Part shown: piece by piece, positions 45,101 through 52,950 of the stretch
How the letters are laid out: every line of letters begins with the position of its first letter
How positions within the stretch are numbered: position 1 is the stretch's first letter
Assembly: GCA_000727475.1 (NCBI GenBank)
Contig: KL647328.1
Coordinates: 600,680-664,679 of the forward strand
Reading direction: 5' to 3'
DNA: 64,000 nt
Source: Sarcocystis neurona
Lineage: Eukaryota > Apicomplexa > Conoidasida > Eucoccidiorida > Sarcocystidae
Made by a program: the position numbers and the translations under genes
The notes under the pieces: model-generated
What the model was told of the DNA's origin: nothing
The model's input: the letters and a program-made list of their open reading frames with translations, nothing else
Database searches by the model: none

Positions 45101-48100
45101 ATAGAGAGGAATGCAGCGACGTGACGTAACGCAGCAGGTGCAGCAAGAACAATGGGGGGAAAAGAACAGCCACAGCAGCAGCATCACGCGGGGGAGAGCC
45201 GCAGCAGCAACACGGGCAGGAGCACCAGCAGCTCTATGCGCGCGCAGCAGCAACCAGGAAAAGGCCAGTACGGAGAGGACAGGCCAGGAACAGCAGCGGT
45301 TGGGCAGCACCGTCGCAGCGACACACCGCCAAAGAATGGCGCACGGCAACTCAGCAACTCCGCCCCTGCCCCACGTTGAGAGAAACTGCCCGAAGATTCT
45401 TCGTTGCCATTGCTCCCTGCGTCGGCCGCCTACCAGCTTTCCTCGCGTGTACGTGCAACCAACGGAACAGCAGGCGCAGAGCAGCAGACGTCAACTCTCG
45501 CGCAACACACAGCGGAGAAAAGACGCTAACACGTTCCGAAAACTTAATATTGACAGGATGCAAACCCCACGTGAAAGACAAGGAAAAGCGAACCCTCTGC
45601 AGAATCTTATTAGTGGCTGCATACAAACCCTCGTCGTCGTCCGGGTGTACGGACATCTGCAGCAGCACATCTTCGATATCCGCATCGGCAGGAACAGCGG
45701 ACAACAGAGACGCGTACGTATAAAGTCGCACGTCGAAGAAGAAAATTGACTACCGCCCAACACATCAACGGTCCACGCATCTAAAACTTCTGGCTACATA
45801 TATATATATATATATTAGCATATATGTTCACGTACACACATACGCAAGGCCAACGCATGTAGAATTTTTGTCTATACATATTCATATATGTACACGTACA
45901 CATATACGCAACGATACAAGCGCATGCAGGACTGGCGAGACGCATGGGAACACATCTATTTGTTGGTAAAGGAGTCCCCCACGTACCACTCGGAGAGGTC
46001 GACGCGGACGGGGAAAGTTCGAAAGGCGCGAGGAATCTTCGGAGTAATGCCCGGGTGCTGCAGCATGCCGCCTCTCTTCTTGAACAGCTTTTGTCCTGGC
46101 AACAAGCCACACCGCAGCCTACCCACACGCGTCATATACAGATACGAAGCAACTGCCATACGCACACACGCAAATATCTATACATACAAATATACATATA
46201 TGAAGCACAAGCAACACACATACACACATACACACATACCCGAAGCAACAGCCATACACGCACATATATACACTTCCACATATATATATAGTGAACGCCA
46301 TACGCATATATATATCTATACATATATATATATGCAGCAGCCATCGGCATACGCGTAACAAGTACATCTGTGTGAGGCAGCAGCCTGTTGTTATACAGGA
46401 TCACAAACTACCACATGCAGCTCGAGCCGAGCTCTTTTCTTCTGCTGCACGCTAAGGAAAGTCGCTGCGGCAGTTTCTACAGCAGCAGCTCCTGTTCGAC
46501 GAATTCGACCGGCAGCGCTCAGCGCACTTTTAGTACGTGCGATAGTAGTCCCCAAGAAATATCACTCGTCCCCGTGCTGCCGCTGAACCTGCTGCTGAAT
46601 CTGCTGCTGAATCTGCCGCAGTTGCTGCTGCTGGTGCGCGGCTCCGCAGCAGCCAACCCAAGATCCCTGCTTTCGAGCCTGGACCAGCGTGTTGCTGCCC
46701 GGCTTCCGCGCAGGGCGGCGTCTGCCTGCACTATCTATTCCTGATACATATTTATACATATAAACGCATGCCATATACACATTGTTACACGTAAGTTTAG
46801 ACACAAGTTATGACACAGACACAAATATACACGTATATGTACACCTACGCACACATTCCCTCGTCCAGATATATATATATATATGTATATGTACGTAGGT
46901 TCCCCACGAGCATATATGCGACATACGTATATGTATACTTGAAGAGAGGCATCAATTATACCTGTTATAAATACATACATACACACATAGATACGGACCC
47001 CTCTTCATCCATGTATAGGTATACACACGGGTGACATATATATATATATATCCCTACATAGAGAGACAGATGTATGTACGTACGTATGTATGTTGAGTTA
47101 CGCTGGATAACTCGAAGGTGAGAACAAGCCAGAGAGATATTCGAAGAAAACACACATACAGATGTTGTATACGAGAAAAAAAACAGCGTCCCCCGCGCTC
47201 CTCCGGCGCTGTTCGCAGCTTCTGCTGCTGCTCCCGCCGTGGCTTCCGCCACTGCTGTCATCCCACTGTTGCAGCCGTCCCTGTCAACGCCCCGTCTGCC
47301 TCGAACGCACGCGTCACGTGTCGTCTACACAGGCAGCATGGAAGAAGAGAGACACGGCATATACGCAATGACAGAAAAAAAGATACATACATATACACTT
47401 GTAAATACACACACACAAGTGCACTTTGAGACAGTCACGTGGGGAGACAACGCGACACTCCACGCAATGCAGTAGACGTACACATATATATATATATATG
47501 TATACGGAGATATATATACATGGACATATATACGCGTGTATATACATTTAGATTTATACGTGGATGCGGCGTGCGACTGACCAGGACCACACACAGACAT
47601 ACACACCTATACGCACATCTAGGCTTCTCTGTACACGGAGAGATGGATGCAGGGCGGCATACACGTGCACCAAAATGTTTACCTATATGGACGTACACGC
47701 AGGAGACAGATATACGAAGAGCCAAAATACCAGAGTGAGTACAGGTGGCCTACATATATTAGAGAGAGACATACATATATATATATATGTACATACACCG
47801 TCTTGTATGTCCCGCGTGACGCGCGTCGCGGACTCACCAAGGGCTACGGCGCCCAGAGCATCAAGCTGCTGCTGCTCTGCGTCGTCGTCGTTGTATGTGG
47901 CAGCAGACGACGAATTTGCAGCTGCAGCAGCTGCGCCATTTCCCCCTGAAACAGCGCTGTTGCTGCTGCCGGCAACTTCCGACGCGAGAGGACCAGCTGC
48001 TGCCCGCGTGCCTTCGCCCGCAGCAGCAGCCGCAGCGGAGTCTTCTGGGCCCGACGCAGTCTTCTTCTTCGCGTCATCGTCGTTGACTTTCTGCTGTTGC

Positions 48101-50885
48101 TGCTGCTCTTGCTCCTGCTGCTCCTTCAGCTGCTGCAGCAGCTTCCTCGCTCGGAACGGGTGCGCCTGCTTCCGTCTTTGCTGCAAGTGCGGATACACCT
48201 GGCAGGCTGTGGGGTGCCTTCGGGCTTCAAGCGCCTCAGGCGGATGCACCAGTGCCACGTGGACGAGCTTCCCATACAAAGCAACGTCGCCGGGTTCCTC
48301 GTGGTCCTGCAGCGCAGCAGCAGCACCAACAGCAGCTACGCAGATGCCGGAGCGGCTGCAGTGGGACACCCGCAGCAGTATGTGCAGCAGAAAAGAGTGA
48401 GGAAGAAAGGGAGAAAACGAAAGGGATCGGAACCGGAGAACGACTCAAGAATTCAGGAGAAGTGTCACAGGTTACAGCTACCACACATATCAAAATTGCA
48501 CGTGTTTACACGCACGCGTAACGCCTACTTTTAGGATGGCGCACGTAGCGAGCCATCTGCGGGGTTGCTGGGGGATATACACCTGATCACGCGCACAGAG
48601 CTGCTTCCAGGTGTACGTACACCTCAACCGTCGTATCCGACGGATGCGTGTGAATGCCCACGCATCTGCGTTTTTTCAAGTGTATGCACACACGTCAAAA
48701 TGTAGCTTGTGGGTATTTTCAGGTGTACATACACCACACTTAAGCGGCCGGCACCTGCGCACACACGGCCTTGTGTACCTATACATAAGAAAACGAACGG
48801 CTGTTCTCTCCCTTGAAGCGATGGGACAGAACGCGAGAAGTTCTAGATATTTTCTTTTTTTAGAATGCCAGCCGCCGTCAATATACGCCTCCATCCTCTC
48901 CGCACCCCACCACGTGATGGACATGTGCATGTACGTCCTTCCGTGTAGCCTTCTGCAGACAGCGCCACGCAGTCAGCTGCGGTCGTCGAGAGTTTTTGCG
49001 TATGAGTATATACAACCATATAATCACACAGGCGCGTCTTCTCAGACGCACGAATACACACGCACAGACTTGCTGCCGAACAGTTTTGCTACACGTACTC
49101 CTCTATCCGGTGACCTCCTAGGATACGGCCACCTACAAGCACACGCGCAGATGTTTCTTCGACCACACATTCCTGCTGGTGATAACGGCTCCTCCAACGC
49201 ATGCACGACATACACATATACATACGTATACACGACGTGTTTGACGGACCGTCTTACACATGTCGCACACGTGTATACACGTATAAATATGGGCCGCCGT
49301 TACGCGTCACGGCTGCGACACTGGCGATGGTCCCGGGGTGACTGACCAGCGTTTCTATCTGCAGCAGACGCTCGCCTTTTTTGTTGTAGAGAAGGAAGTC
49401 GGTGACGTAGCAGCAGCAGGTACCGTCCTCCTCGAGCCACTGATATTCAACCGGCACCGATTCCTCCGTGTAGTGTTCTTCTCCGTACTTTACCCAGGCA
49501 GGGGTGGACGCATGCACGAGAGGATGCTGCGGTCTGCTGCTGCCGGTGTGAATAAGCGGCGTTGGCGCAGCAGCAGATCCGCCGCCGGAGGCCCCCCCAG
49601 CGGCAGCCGCTGCGAAGGGCGAGAACGGAGAAAAAGGACCTCCTGCCGCAGCTGCGCCCATCATCAGCGCGCCGGTACGATATGCAAGTGGGGAGACTGG
49701 ACGGTGTGCTGCTCCTGCTGCTGCTGCGTGAAGCTGTCGCCCCGTGTGCCGCTGCTGCAGCTGAAGCGGACCGGCAGCAGCAGAGCCGGAAGCGGCGGGC
49801 GTGCCCATCCCCTCAACCAGCTGGTGCTGGGCTGCTTCTTTCCCGGCGGCCAGCAGCTGCTGCAGCGCAGCAGCAGACCCTCCCAGCGCTGCTGCATCAC
49901 GTCTGCCCCCTCCGCGTCCCCCCGGCCCACGCACGCTGCTGCTGGTCCCTCCCGAGATCGCTGCAGCTAGGGAGGAAGCGGAGGAAGACCCTGCGCTTCT
50001 GCGTCCCCCTCTGAAGGCGCGGCCCCCCCCGTGCTGCGGCTGCTGCTGCTGCCGGCTCCCCTGCCGAGGCGGATGCTGGTGCTGCTGCAGCTGCTGCTGC
50101 TGCAGCTGCAGTTGCTGCGCCTCCCATGAGGCAGAGGCCGCGCGCAGCACGTGTTGCTTCAAAGCGTATGCACCCCCCACGAACGGCCGCGGCGAGGCTC
50201 CTACTGCGGAGCCCACTGCATGCACGCCTTTTTTATTCTCGTCTCTGCTGGCGTCTCCTGCTGCTGCTGCAGCACTCCCCAGCAACGCCGGTGCTGCTGG
50301 CAGCTCTGCTGCCGCACGCGAGTCTCGTGCGTGTCTCGTGCTGGCTGCGCCTGCGGATCCTTTGGCCGGTGCAGCAGTCTGCAGCAGCTGCTGGCGAGAG
50401 CTCCGCGCTCCTGCTGCAGCAGCAAAAGTTTCCTCGTCCTCTTCCTCTCCTTCCTCTTCCTCCTCCTCTTCCTCCTCGTGTCCTGCGACCCCAGAAGACG
50501 ACGCGGCCGCAGCACCAGCCCCTGGCTCCGCCTTGCTGCAGCCTCGAGCAGCCTGTGGAGCCGCTCCTGCTGTGGCCAGCGCCTCCTCTTCGTCTTCGGC
50601 CTCCGCCTCTCCAGATTCTGCTGCGCCTGCTGCCGCAGCAGGAGCACGCGCGCGCTGCTGCAGAGACACGCCACCTGCAGCAGCTGCGGCAGAGGGCGGT
50701 AGCGGAGGAGTAGGGTCGGTGTCTAGAAAAAACGACTCGCCTTCCGAAGTGTGTGGGGACTGCGGACTGCTGCTGCTGCTGCTCCCGTCGCTGCTGCTGC
50801 TACTGCTGCTGCTGCGGTCGCTGCTGCTGCAGCCCTCGCTGGTCGGCTGCAGCCCGCCCTTCCTACAGTCCAGGCCACTTTCCAT
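19717..50885 (-). CDS. giant composite chromatin-remodelling subunit: RFTS-like, DDT, WHIM/WSD and BRWD/PHIP-like parts (whole gene model)
   Basis: Proposed join of 14 minus-strand exons: 50885-49347, 48306-47838, 46095-45983, 45749-45625, 44678-41726, 40568-36126, 35655-35214, 32744-30345, 28552-27674, 27157-25677, 25122-25036, 24849-24732, 23657-22522, 21127-19717. Every junction is phase-consistent, and most donors are GTRAGT-like. The product would be about 5,900 residues. Domain order is: disordered leader, RFTS-like fold, DDT, WHIM1-like, WHIM2/WSD, Gln/Ala linkers, then a cryptic-tudor module like that of BRWD/PHIP. The DDT-WHIM core is that of ACF1/BAZ-type proteins that partner ISWI ATPases, so a nuclear scaffold that couples a remodeller to histone or DNA marks is inferred. 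The start could lie further upstream (candidate exons at 51.6-53.6 kb), and the model could also be two adjacent genes. Needs the frameshift at 38196-38204 resolved. Confidence 0.55.
21128..22521 (-). other. intron of the giant gene, microsatellite-rich
   Basis: Bounded on the minus strand by GTAAAC (donor at 22521) and CATGCAG. It is dominated by CATATA/TACACA words and a long (TA)n run at 22403-22426. Plus-strand frames here are short and repetitive, and no exon is seen. Confidence 0.6.
22522..23657 (-). CDS. giant gene exon: first-to-middle part of BRWD/PHIP-like module
   Basis: Starts after TCCTGCTGCAG at phase 0 with EQVEGGEARSWLSSMAVP, then IPYELGRVEELVVQSLTYHP, which resembles the BRWD/PHIP strand pair ending in V.I.YE.GPP. 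Low-complexity Ala/Gly/Ser/Gln inserts separate this from ESLYTFSIAADPCSP and from the C-terminal ETAPYYRMVCRVLK. The exon ends AAGAG before GTAAAC at phase 2. The conserved strands are spread over 380 residues because of homopolymer insertions, a habit of coccidian proteins. Confidence 0.6.
23658..24731 (-). other. intron of the giant gene with hairpin and GTAC palindromes
   Basis: Runs from donor GTAAGC (24731) to CTGCAG. It holds a GTGTACGTACAC-type palindrome at 23865-23878, related words near 23915-23960, a strong inverted repeat at 23971-24018 and a TA tract near 24420-24490. No exon is seen. Confidence 0.6.
23971..24018. other. near-perfect inverted repeat (hairpin)
   Basis: AGAGACTGGAGTG (23982-23994) is followed after three bases by its exact reverse complement (23998-24010). 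Outside these, GCGGTAC (23971-23977) pairs with GTACCGC (24012-24018) across a small asymmetric bulge. That gives 20 base pairs in a 48-base hairpin, well above chance for this length. It lies in an intron of the giant gene on either strand. Confidence 0.85.
24732..24849 (-). CDS. giant gene exon: start of BRWD/PHIP-like module
   Basis: A 118-base exon between TGTGTTCCAG (phase 2) and donor GTAAGC (phase 0). It encodes RSFLALLAHEEQRAHL and then LPEVGTHVFYFRRGHEQMM. This is a clear counterpart of the BRWD/PHIP signature Y.PQ.GDEVVYFRQGHE: the hydrophobic-Pro start, the V.YFR core and GHE are all kept. It is the strongest single marker that this gene contains a BRWD/PHIP-type region. The WD40 repeats that precede it in animal BRWD proteins are absent upstream. 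Confidence 0.75.
25036..25122 (-). CDS. giant gene, small linker exon
   Basis: An 87-base exon after GTGTTTGTCAG, reading LSKRQQQLLRRCFGRSCVR and an Ala run, ending TCTCG before GTAGAC. Both ends are phase 2, matching the neighbouring exons exactly, which is the reason this frame was preferred over two other open frames across the same bases. The donor is only fair. It forms a basic helix leading into the BRWD/PHIP-like start. Confidence 0.45.
25677..27157 (-). CDS. giant gene exon: Ala/Gln-rich linker
   Basis: Starts after TGTGGGGCAG at phase 0 with VVVTYWLLEIEQRLLQQASV, a helix that continues the previous exon's C-terminal helix. The body is Gln, Ala, Ser and Gly low complexity. Islands of normal sequence include LRRVVSLCEALGWDPAAAVE (a small helical motif) and, near the end, CDVLSLWGLYANTWKTYG and DRLKITDAQTVVDR. 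An Ala run of about 18 residues sits at 25850-25906. It ends GACCG before GTGCGT at phase 2. No named domain. The islands may be structured helices bridging the remodeller core and the tudor-like module. Confidence 0.6.
27674..28552 (-). CDS. giant gene exon: Gln-rich helical linker
   Basis: Follows GCTGCTCAG at phase 0 and reads FLHLAAGSPRLMPTYVPP, then ASVWHACRQLLLLEELLLLP, then a coiled-coil-like Gln/Glu/Lys region (QQALQRQQRMRQLVQQQLAQ) and KDEPGC/KTETQEEH segments. It ends ISL before GTCAGT at phase 0. The non-repetitive first 45 residues and matching phases tie it to the exons on both sides. No family was recognised. Confidence 0.6.
28553..30344 (-). other. intron of the giant gene
   Basis: Bounded by donor GTAAAT (30344) and GCTGCTCAG. 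It contains a GTGTACGTACAC palindrome at 29128-29139, CA/TA tracts near 29370-29430 and 29755-29850, and a GA/purine-rich zone near 29985-30010. Frames inside it, on either strand, lack domains; no exon is called. Confidence 0.55.
30345..32744 (-). CDS. giant gene exon: WSD/WHIM2 motif of the DDT-WHIM core
   Basis: An 800-codon exon after TTCTCCTGCAG (phase 0). After Ala/Gly/Ser/Gln runs it has SNWELELLAQRFPLRGEL and LGEDRYLNRYFIA, followed by VPRVFVEAFTEGQQLCALQA. This is the WSD (WHIM2/3) signature: F-P-L, LG.DR..NRYW.F and a following RLFVE. In ACF1/BAZ proteins it contacts the ISWI ATPase and nucleosomal linker DNA. Here the aromatic Trp of NRYW is Phe, a conservative change. A second structured island (RRPVAFPSISHFLHYLEEA and a basic RTLKERIRRIAQQ end) precedes donor GTAAAT at phase 0. 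The long Gly/Ala runs are homopolymer inserts. Confidence 0.7.
32745..35213 (-). other. intron of the giant gene with minisatellite
   Basis: About 2.5 kb from donor GTAACA (35213) to CTGCAG. It holds the CTGCAGACAA minisatellite (33841-34100) and TA tracts. A Cys-rich frame at 33300-33450 and GC-rich frames at 34100-34850 were inspected for PHD fingers or other zinc motifs, but the Cys spacing does not fit any I know. A small exon near 33400-33500 cannot be excluded. Confidence 0.5.
33841..34110. repeat. minisatellite with five CTGCAGACAA boxes
   Basis: CTGCAGACAA starts at 33841, 33894, 33960, 34005 and 34070, separated by TA/CACA-rich spacers of 35-56 bases that also repeat TACATACA-type and ACACACGG words. 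Spacing is irregular (53, 66, 45, 65), so copies have lost or gained microsatellite units. It lies within an intron. Confidence 0.8.
35214..35655 (-). CDS. giant gene exon: WHIM1-like helical motif
   Basis: Starts at GTGCAG with phase 2 (codon shared with the previous exon), reading NRSRPTVGRR, then MQLLQWLVACVADGWIGKTF and LDAKVEALFRARANTLRYR. This corresponds to the WHIM motif of ACF1/BAZ proteins after the DDT domain, with its K.K.L..LC..LL start, short loop and amphipathic helix ending in R.....R. The rest is Ala/Gly/Pro/Ser-rich. It ends GCAAAG before GTAACA, phase 0. The acceptor lacks a good pyrimidine tract, so the 5' boundary is the least certain point. Confidence 0.6.
36126..40568 (-). 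CDS. giant gene exon: DDT domain plus start of WHIM region (frameshift inside)
   Basis: Starts after a TG repeat and TCTGCAG (phase 0). The DDT domain opens with PYPQLLELQEFFRVYQELL and LPVLPFDTVEAAML. After an insert of about 420 low-complexity residues it resumes with FLADGLHVRLMQLAMLFLND, the second DDT half (ELH..LL..LL). It then runs into a Gly-rich stretch coded by a C9 tract (38196-38204), after which the coding frame shifts by one. The next frame reads EEKNSETPEVLQMLSSVSLD and RVVDFLTWPLVLQRLLFECL, the L(T/S)WP..L motif that ends the DDT/WHIM1 unit. A long Glu/Ala-rich region follows. Near the end are LEWHLDEQKALQCGLTPARV and FHEMR, then donor GTATGT at phase 2. With one base removed from the C9 tract the exon has the right length for its phases. 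Confidence 0.7.
40569..41725 (-). other. intron of the giant gene
   Basis: Runs from a consensus donor GTAAGTCAG (41725) to a (TG)n tract and TCTGCAG. Frames within it are short or repetitive, with no motif. The exons on both sides meet at phase 0. Confidence 0.65.
41726..44678 (-). CDS. giant gene exon: C-terminal half of RFTS-like domain and low-complexity region
   Basis: Begins after TTGCCTGCAG (phase 2) with VIDYGRSPRHTPYVWLVSAR, then NRYYRLEKPAGRYAPVLQSL and KFKFEVAARVVKQLMID, GCSYQLLLGRL. The order W.I..G, (V/I)W(I/L).(T/S)..A.Y..(L/M).(K/D)P...YAP, a K(I/F) helix and an SY..LL.(K/R)(I/L) end is that of the RFTS fold of DNMT1 and plant MET1. In DNMT1 this fold binds the ubiquitinated H3 tail and blocks the catalytic pocket. 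After it come Ala/Gly/Glu/Arg-rich stretches. One normal island reads FISALAIKKNKNCHLLSLSD and EASLIEAFPFLEAQLAAYEA, with RARVFRWVARLKEA. Ends CACCTG before GTAAGTCAG. Confidence 0.7.
44679..45624 (-). other. proposed intron within the RFTS-like domain
   Basis: From donor GTATGC (45624) to TTGCCTGCAG. The 3' part on the minus strand is strongly pyrimidine-rich (44700-45080), as expected before an acceptor. CAG-rich wording at 45130-45330 is open on the plus strand, but I see no exon there. Confidence 0.45.
45625..45749 (-). CDS. giant gene, small exon, possibly within the RFTS-like domain
   Basis: A 125-base exon after GGCGGTAG reading SIFFFDVRLYTYASLLSAVP and ADADIEDVLLQMSVHPDDDEG, ending GGTTT before GTATGC (phase 2, fitting the next exon). 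The protein wording is clearly non-random. Its place in the RFTS fold is not obvious; it may be a lineage-specific insert between the N and C lobes. The upstream junction uses a weak donor, so this piece is less certain than its neighbours. Confidence 0.45.
45983..46095 (-). CDS. giant gene, small exon, middle of RFTS-like domain
   Basis: After TTGTTGCCAG (phase 1, matching the previous donor) it reads QKLFKKRGGMLQHPGITPKI and PRAFRTFPVRVDLSEWY. The VDLSEW piece resembles the I.EW segment at the start of the RFTS C lobe. Two donors are possible: GTGGGG after TAC at 45983 (phase 0, leads to the small exon at 45749), or GTACGT after 45987 (phase 2, could splice directly to 44678). The choice cannot be made by eye. 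Confidence 0.5.
46096..47837 (-). other. intron of the giant gene, microsatellite-rich
   Basis: From donor GTGAGT (47837) to TTGCCAG. Mostly CATATA/TACACA repeats, with GC-rich islands at 46400-46730 and 47170-47340. These islands carry short Ala/Gln-like frames but no recognisable motif. Confidence 0.5.
47838..48306 (-). CDS. giant gene exon: N lobe of RFTS-like domain and acidic linker
   Basis: After TGCGCTGCAG (phase 0) it reads DHEEPGDVALYGKLVHVALV then HPPEALEARRHPTACQVYPH, continuing the strand pattern that begins at the end of the previous exon. Next are a basic FRARKLLQQLKEQQEQ helix and an Asp/Ser/Ala-rich stretch. It ends CTTG before GTGAGT (phase 1). RFTS domains of plant and animal DNMTs show the same order: an (N/D)F.L.(D/N)..G segment, then a ...V...G.(I/V) strand. 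Confidence 0.6.
48307..49346 (-). other. intron of the giant gene with GTAC palindrome
   Basis: From donor GTCAGT (49346) to CTGCAG. Contains the 16-base perfect palindrome AGGTGTACGTACACCT at 48609-48624 and a related GGTGTACATACACC at 48722-48735. No exon is seen. Confidence 0.55.
49347..50885 (-). CDS. giant gene exon: disordered leader and start of RFTS-like domain (first exon in this model)
   Basis: Starts with ATG at 50885-50883 (MESGLDCRKGG). A CTGGCAG just upstream means this could instead be an internal exon entered at 50886. The first 430 residues are Ser, Ala, Glu and Gln runs with an acidic (E)n stretch. The last 60 are normal sequence: TPAWVKYGEEHYTEESVP, EYQWLEEDGTCCCYVTDFLL and YNKKGERLLQIETL. 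The VTDFLLYNKKGE segment matches the opening strand of RFTS domains (L.(N/D)F.(L/I)....G). It ends CTG before GTCAGT at phase 0. Confidence 0.6.
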
Positions 50886-50886
50886 C

Positions 50887-51655
50887 CTGCCAGAGAATAA
50901 GGCGTCGCACCCTTCGAGATGTGGACAGCAGTGACGGCGGAGCAGCAGGCATCACACACAGTCGGCCTCTGTAAACTATAGACACACGTACCTCCTATGT
51001 ACTACAAACGACGCCCTCGTGGAGATCAAGTCTTCGACGCATGCATATATATACGCGTGTGTATACAACGGTCTGCAAATATGTACATACACCTATACAA
51101 GCATACACATATATGTACACGCATGCACGTATCTGCATATATATATATATGGAGGCGCGTACATACATGCAGACACACGCATATATACACGCACACATAT
51201 ATATGTATATATATACATATATATGCATACATATGCGTACGTGTACACGACTAGCTGTATACGGCCACATCTAGAGTCGACAGGACTTCGCTAACGCGCA
51301 CCAGAGAAAATCCTGCTGCAGGGGTTGCAGAGGGAGATTCTTCGAGACAAAACGGCAGAAACGAAGAAGCCGCGTCCGACGGCGAAGAAACGGCGAACAA
51401 GGGAGAGAAACATCCCGCAGAATACCGCACTGTTGCAGCACCGAAGGAAGAAAGGCCGATCCCGTTCTTCTCCAAGACAATGAATATCCACTCCCGCATA
51501 TATATATATATCGCAGTATAAATATATACACGTGAGCCGACGACACAGATACATACACGCGTCGACGTCCTTACGCTGTACGTACACTCCAGTCCGCGGT
51601 ATTCGCAGACGTGTATATATATCTGCATAGAAAAACAGCTACATATATACTGCGT
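50887..51655. other. intergenic or intron DNA with TA/CA microsatellites
   Basis: Mostly CATATA/TACACA words (51040-51250, 51490-51620). A GTAC palindrome with core TGTACGTACA lies at 51577-51586. No exon is seen. If the candidate exons upstream belong to the giant gene, this is an intron. Confidence 0.45.
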
Positions 51656-51659
51656 GCCA

Positions 51660-52170
51660 GATATATGTATATAGGCATGCTTCCGCCCCCCTCCCTGTCT
51701 GCTGTCGTCTTTCCGAAGCAGGAGCTCCGCCAGTGACTCTGCCCGCAGGGGAGTTGCTGTCCTGCTGCGTCCCTCCACGTGCTGCTGCTCCGCTGCTCGG
51801 CGCTGCTGGCGGAGCCGCCACGCCGTTACCGCGAGTGCTGCTGTGCGGCCCGGTTCACTTCCTCCTCCAGCTGCAACAACGGCTCGGCCAATCCCGGCCC
51901 GTCCTGCTGCCGATGCTCCTGCTCACACCCGTCAAACGCGGAAGCTGCTGCTGCTGCTGCCGTCCGGGGCTGCTCAAAAGTTGCATCTGCTGGGGCTGGT
52001 ATACCCGCGCGCCTCAGCAGCTGCGGATGCTTTTGCACAGCAGCCGCCAGCCGCTCTCCTCCTCTGCTCCGGGCTGGCACACGCAGACAAATGAGGAGGG
52101 CGCTGTTTCCTTCGGCTGCCGCTCGAGAAGCGACTGTCGCGGAGGGACGGTGCCTGACGTCCCTGCCCAA
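51660..52170 (-). CDS. candidate upstream exon(s), unidentified, overlapping frames
   Basis: Two minus-strand frames look coding. One (52170 to about 51828) includes AAAVQKHPQLLRRAGIPAPA and LAEPLLQLEEEVNRAAQQHS, and meets GTAACG. The other runs from about 51930 to 51660 and includes TAWRLRQQRRAAEQQHVEG and TATPLRAESLAELLLRKDDS. A GTATAT donor at about 51650, phase 2, would join the latter to the exon at 50886 in phase. Either there is a one-base shift near 51830, or one of the frames is a shadow. No domain is recognised. These may be 5' exons of the giant gene. Confidence 0.35.
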
Positions 52171-52950
52171 GAGGCGCTACTGCGGTGGCTCCGCTCTCGG
52201 AGAGTCAGTCATGCGGCTGCTGCTACTGCTGCGGAGGACTCCCCAGATAAAGAGTAAGCGACCGCCGTTCTCTACACGGCTGAGCAGATGTGCGGCCTCT
52301 GCCCTGGAGCAGAGACAGCAGCCGTCGGCTCGCGCAAGGGGTCGAGGCAGAAAGAAGAAAAGAGAGGCCAAGACTGCTGCGAAGAAAGAGGGTGACGAGC
52401 GGACCGGAGCGTGCGGGAACACCTTCTGCTGGTGAAGAATTTGCAAGCGCAGTACGGCCACAGAGAAAGCTGCATGCAAAAAGGACGTAAGGCGTGTACA
52501 CACCGCACCCCGGGCGCCTACAAGGCGCGGGGGACCCCGTCTAGGTCGTCGTCTGCACGGACCCCATACACACGTGAACAGCCAGAAAGAGACATATACT
52601 CCTTGCAGTGAAGTGATCTGTGTCCACACCCAGGCCTATATATAACTCCTCAACAAGGTAAGGACTATACCCCGCATATCGGCGTACATTCGGCTGGGAG
52701 AAGGAAGGCGCACACGTGGACAGCTACAATATGGACGAGTCCCCCAAACGTCAGCTCCCACGTCTTCTCCTGTGATAGGAAAGCGCGTGCGAGCAGGGGG
52801 GCAGCTGCGGAGAAAAAGGGAGGCAGGGGGAAGCAGCAAAATACACCCGCAGGCGGGTAGAGAGGCACACACACAGCCGGGCGTGAGCACATGCCGTCCG
52901 ACGGCACGCCTCCTGCAAGGCAAGGGAGGAGAGGTGCAGACACAGACGCG

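Noticed and set aside
49347..49530. First reading of this segment as the start of a BAH domain
   Set aside because: The following exon (GDVALYGKLVHVALV) and the later HTPYVWLVSARNRYYRLEKP fit an RFTS fold better, and the typical BAH motifs are missing.
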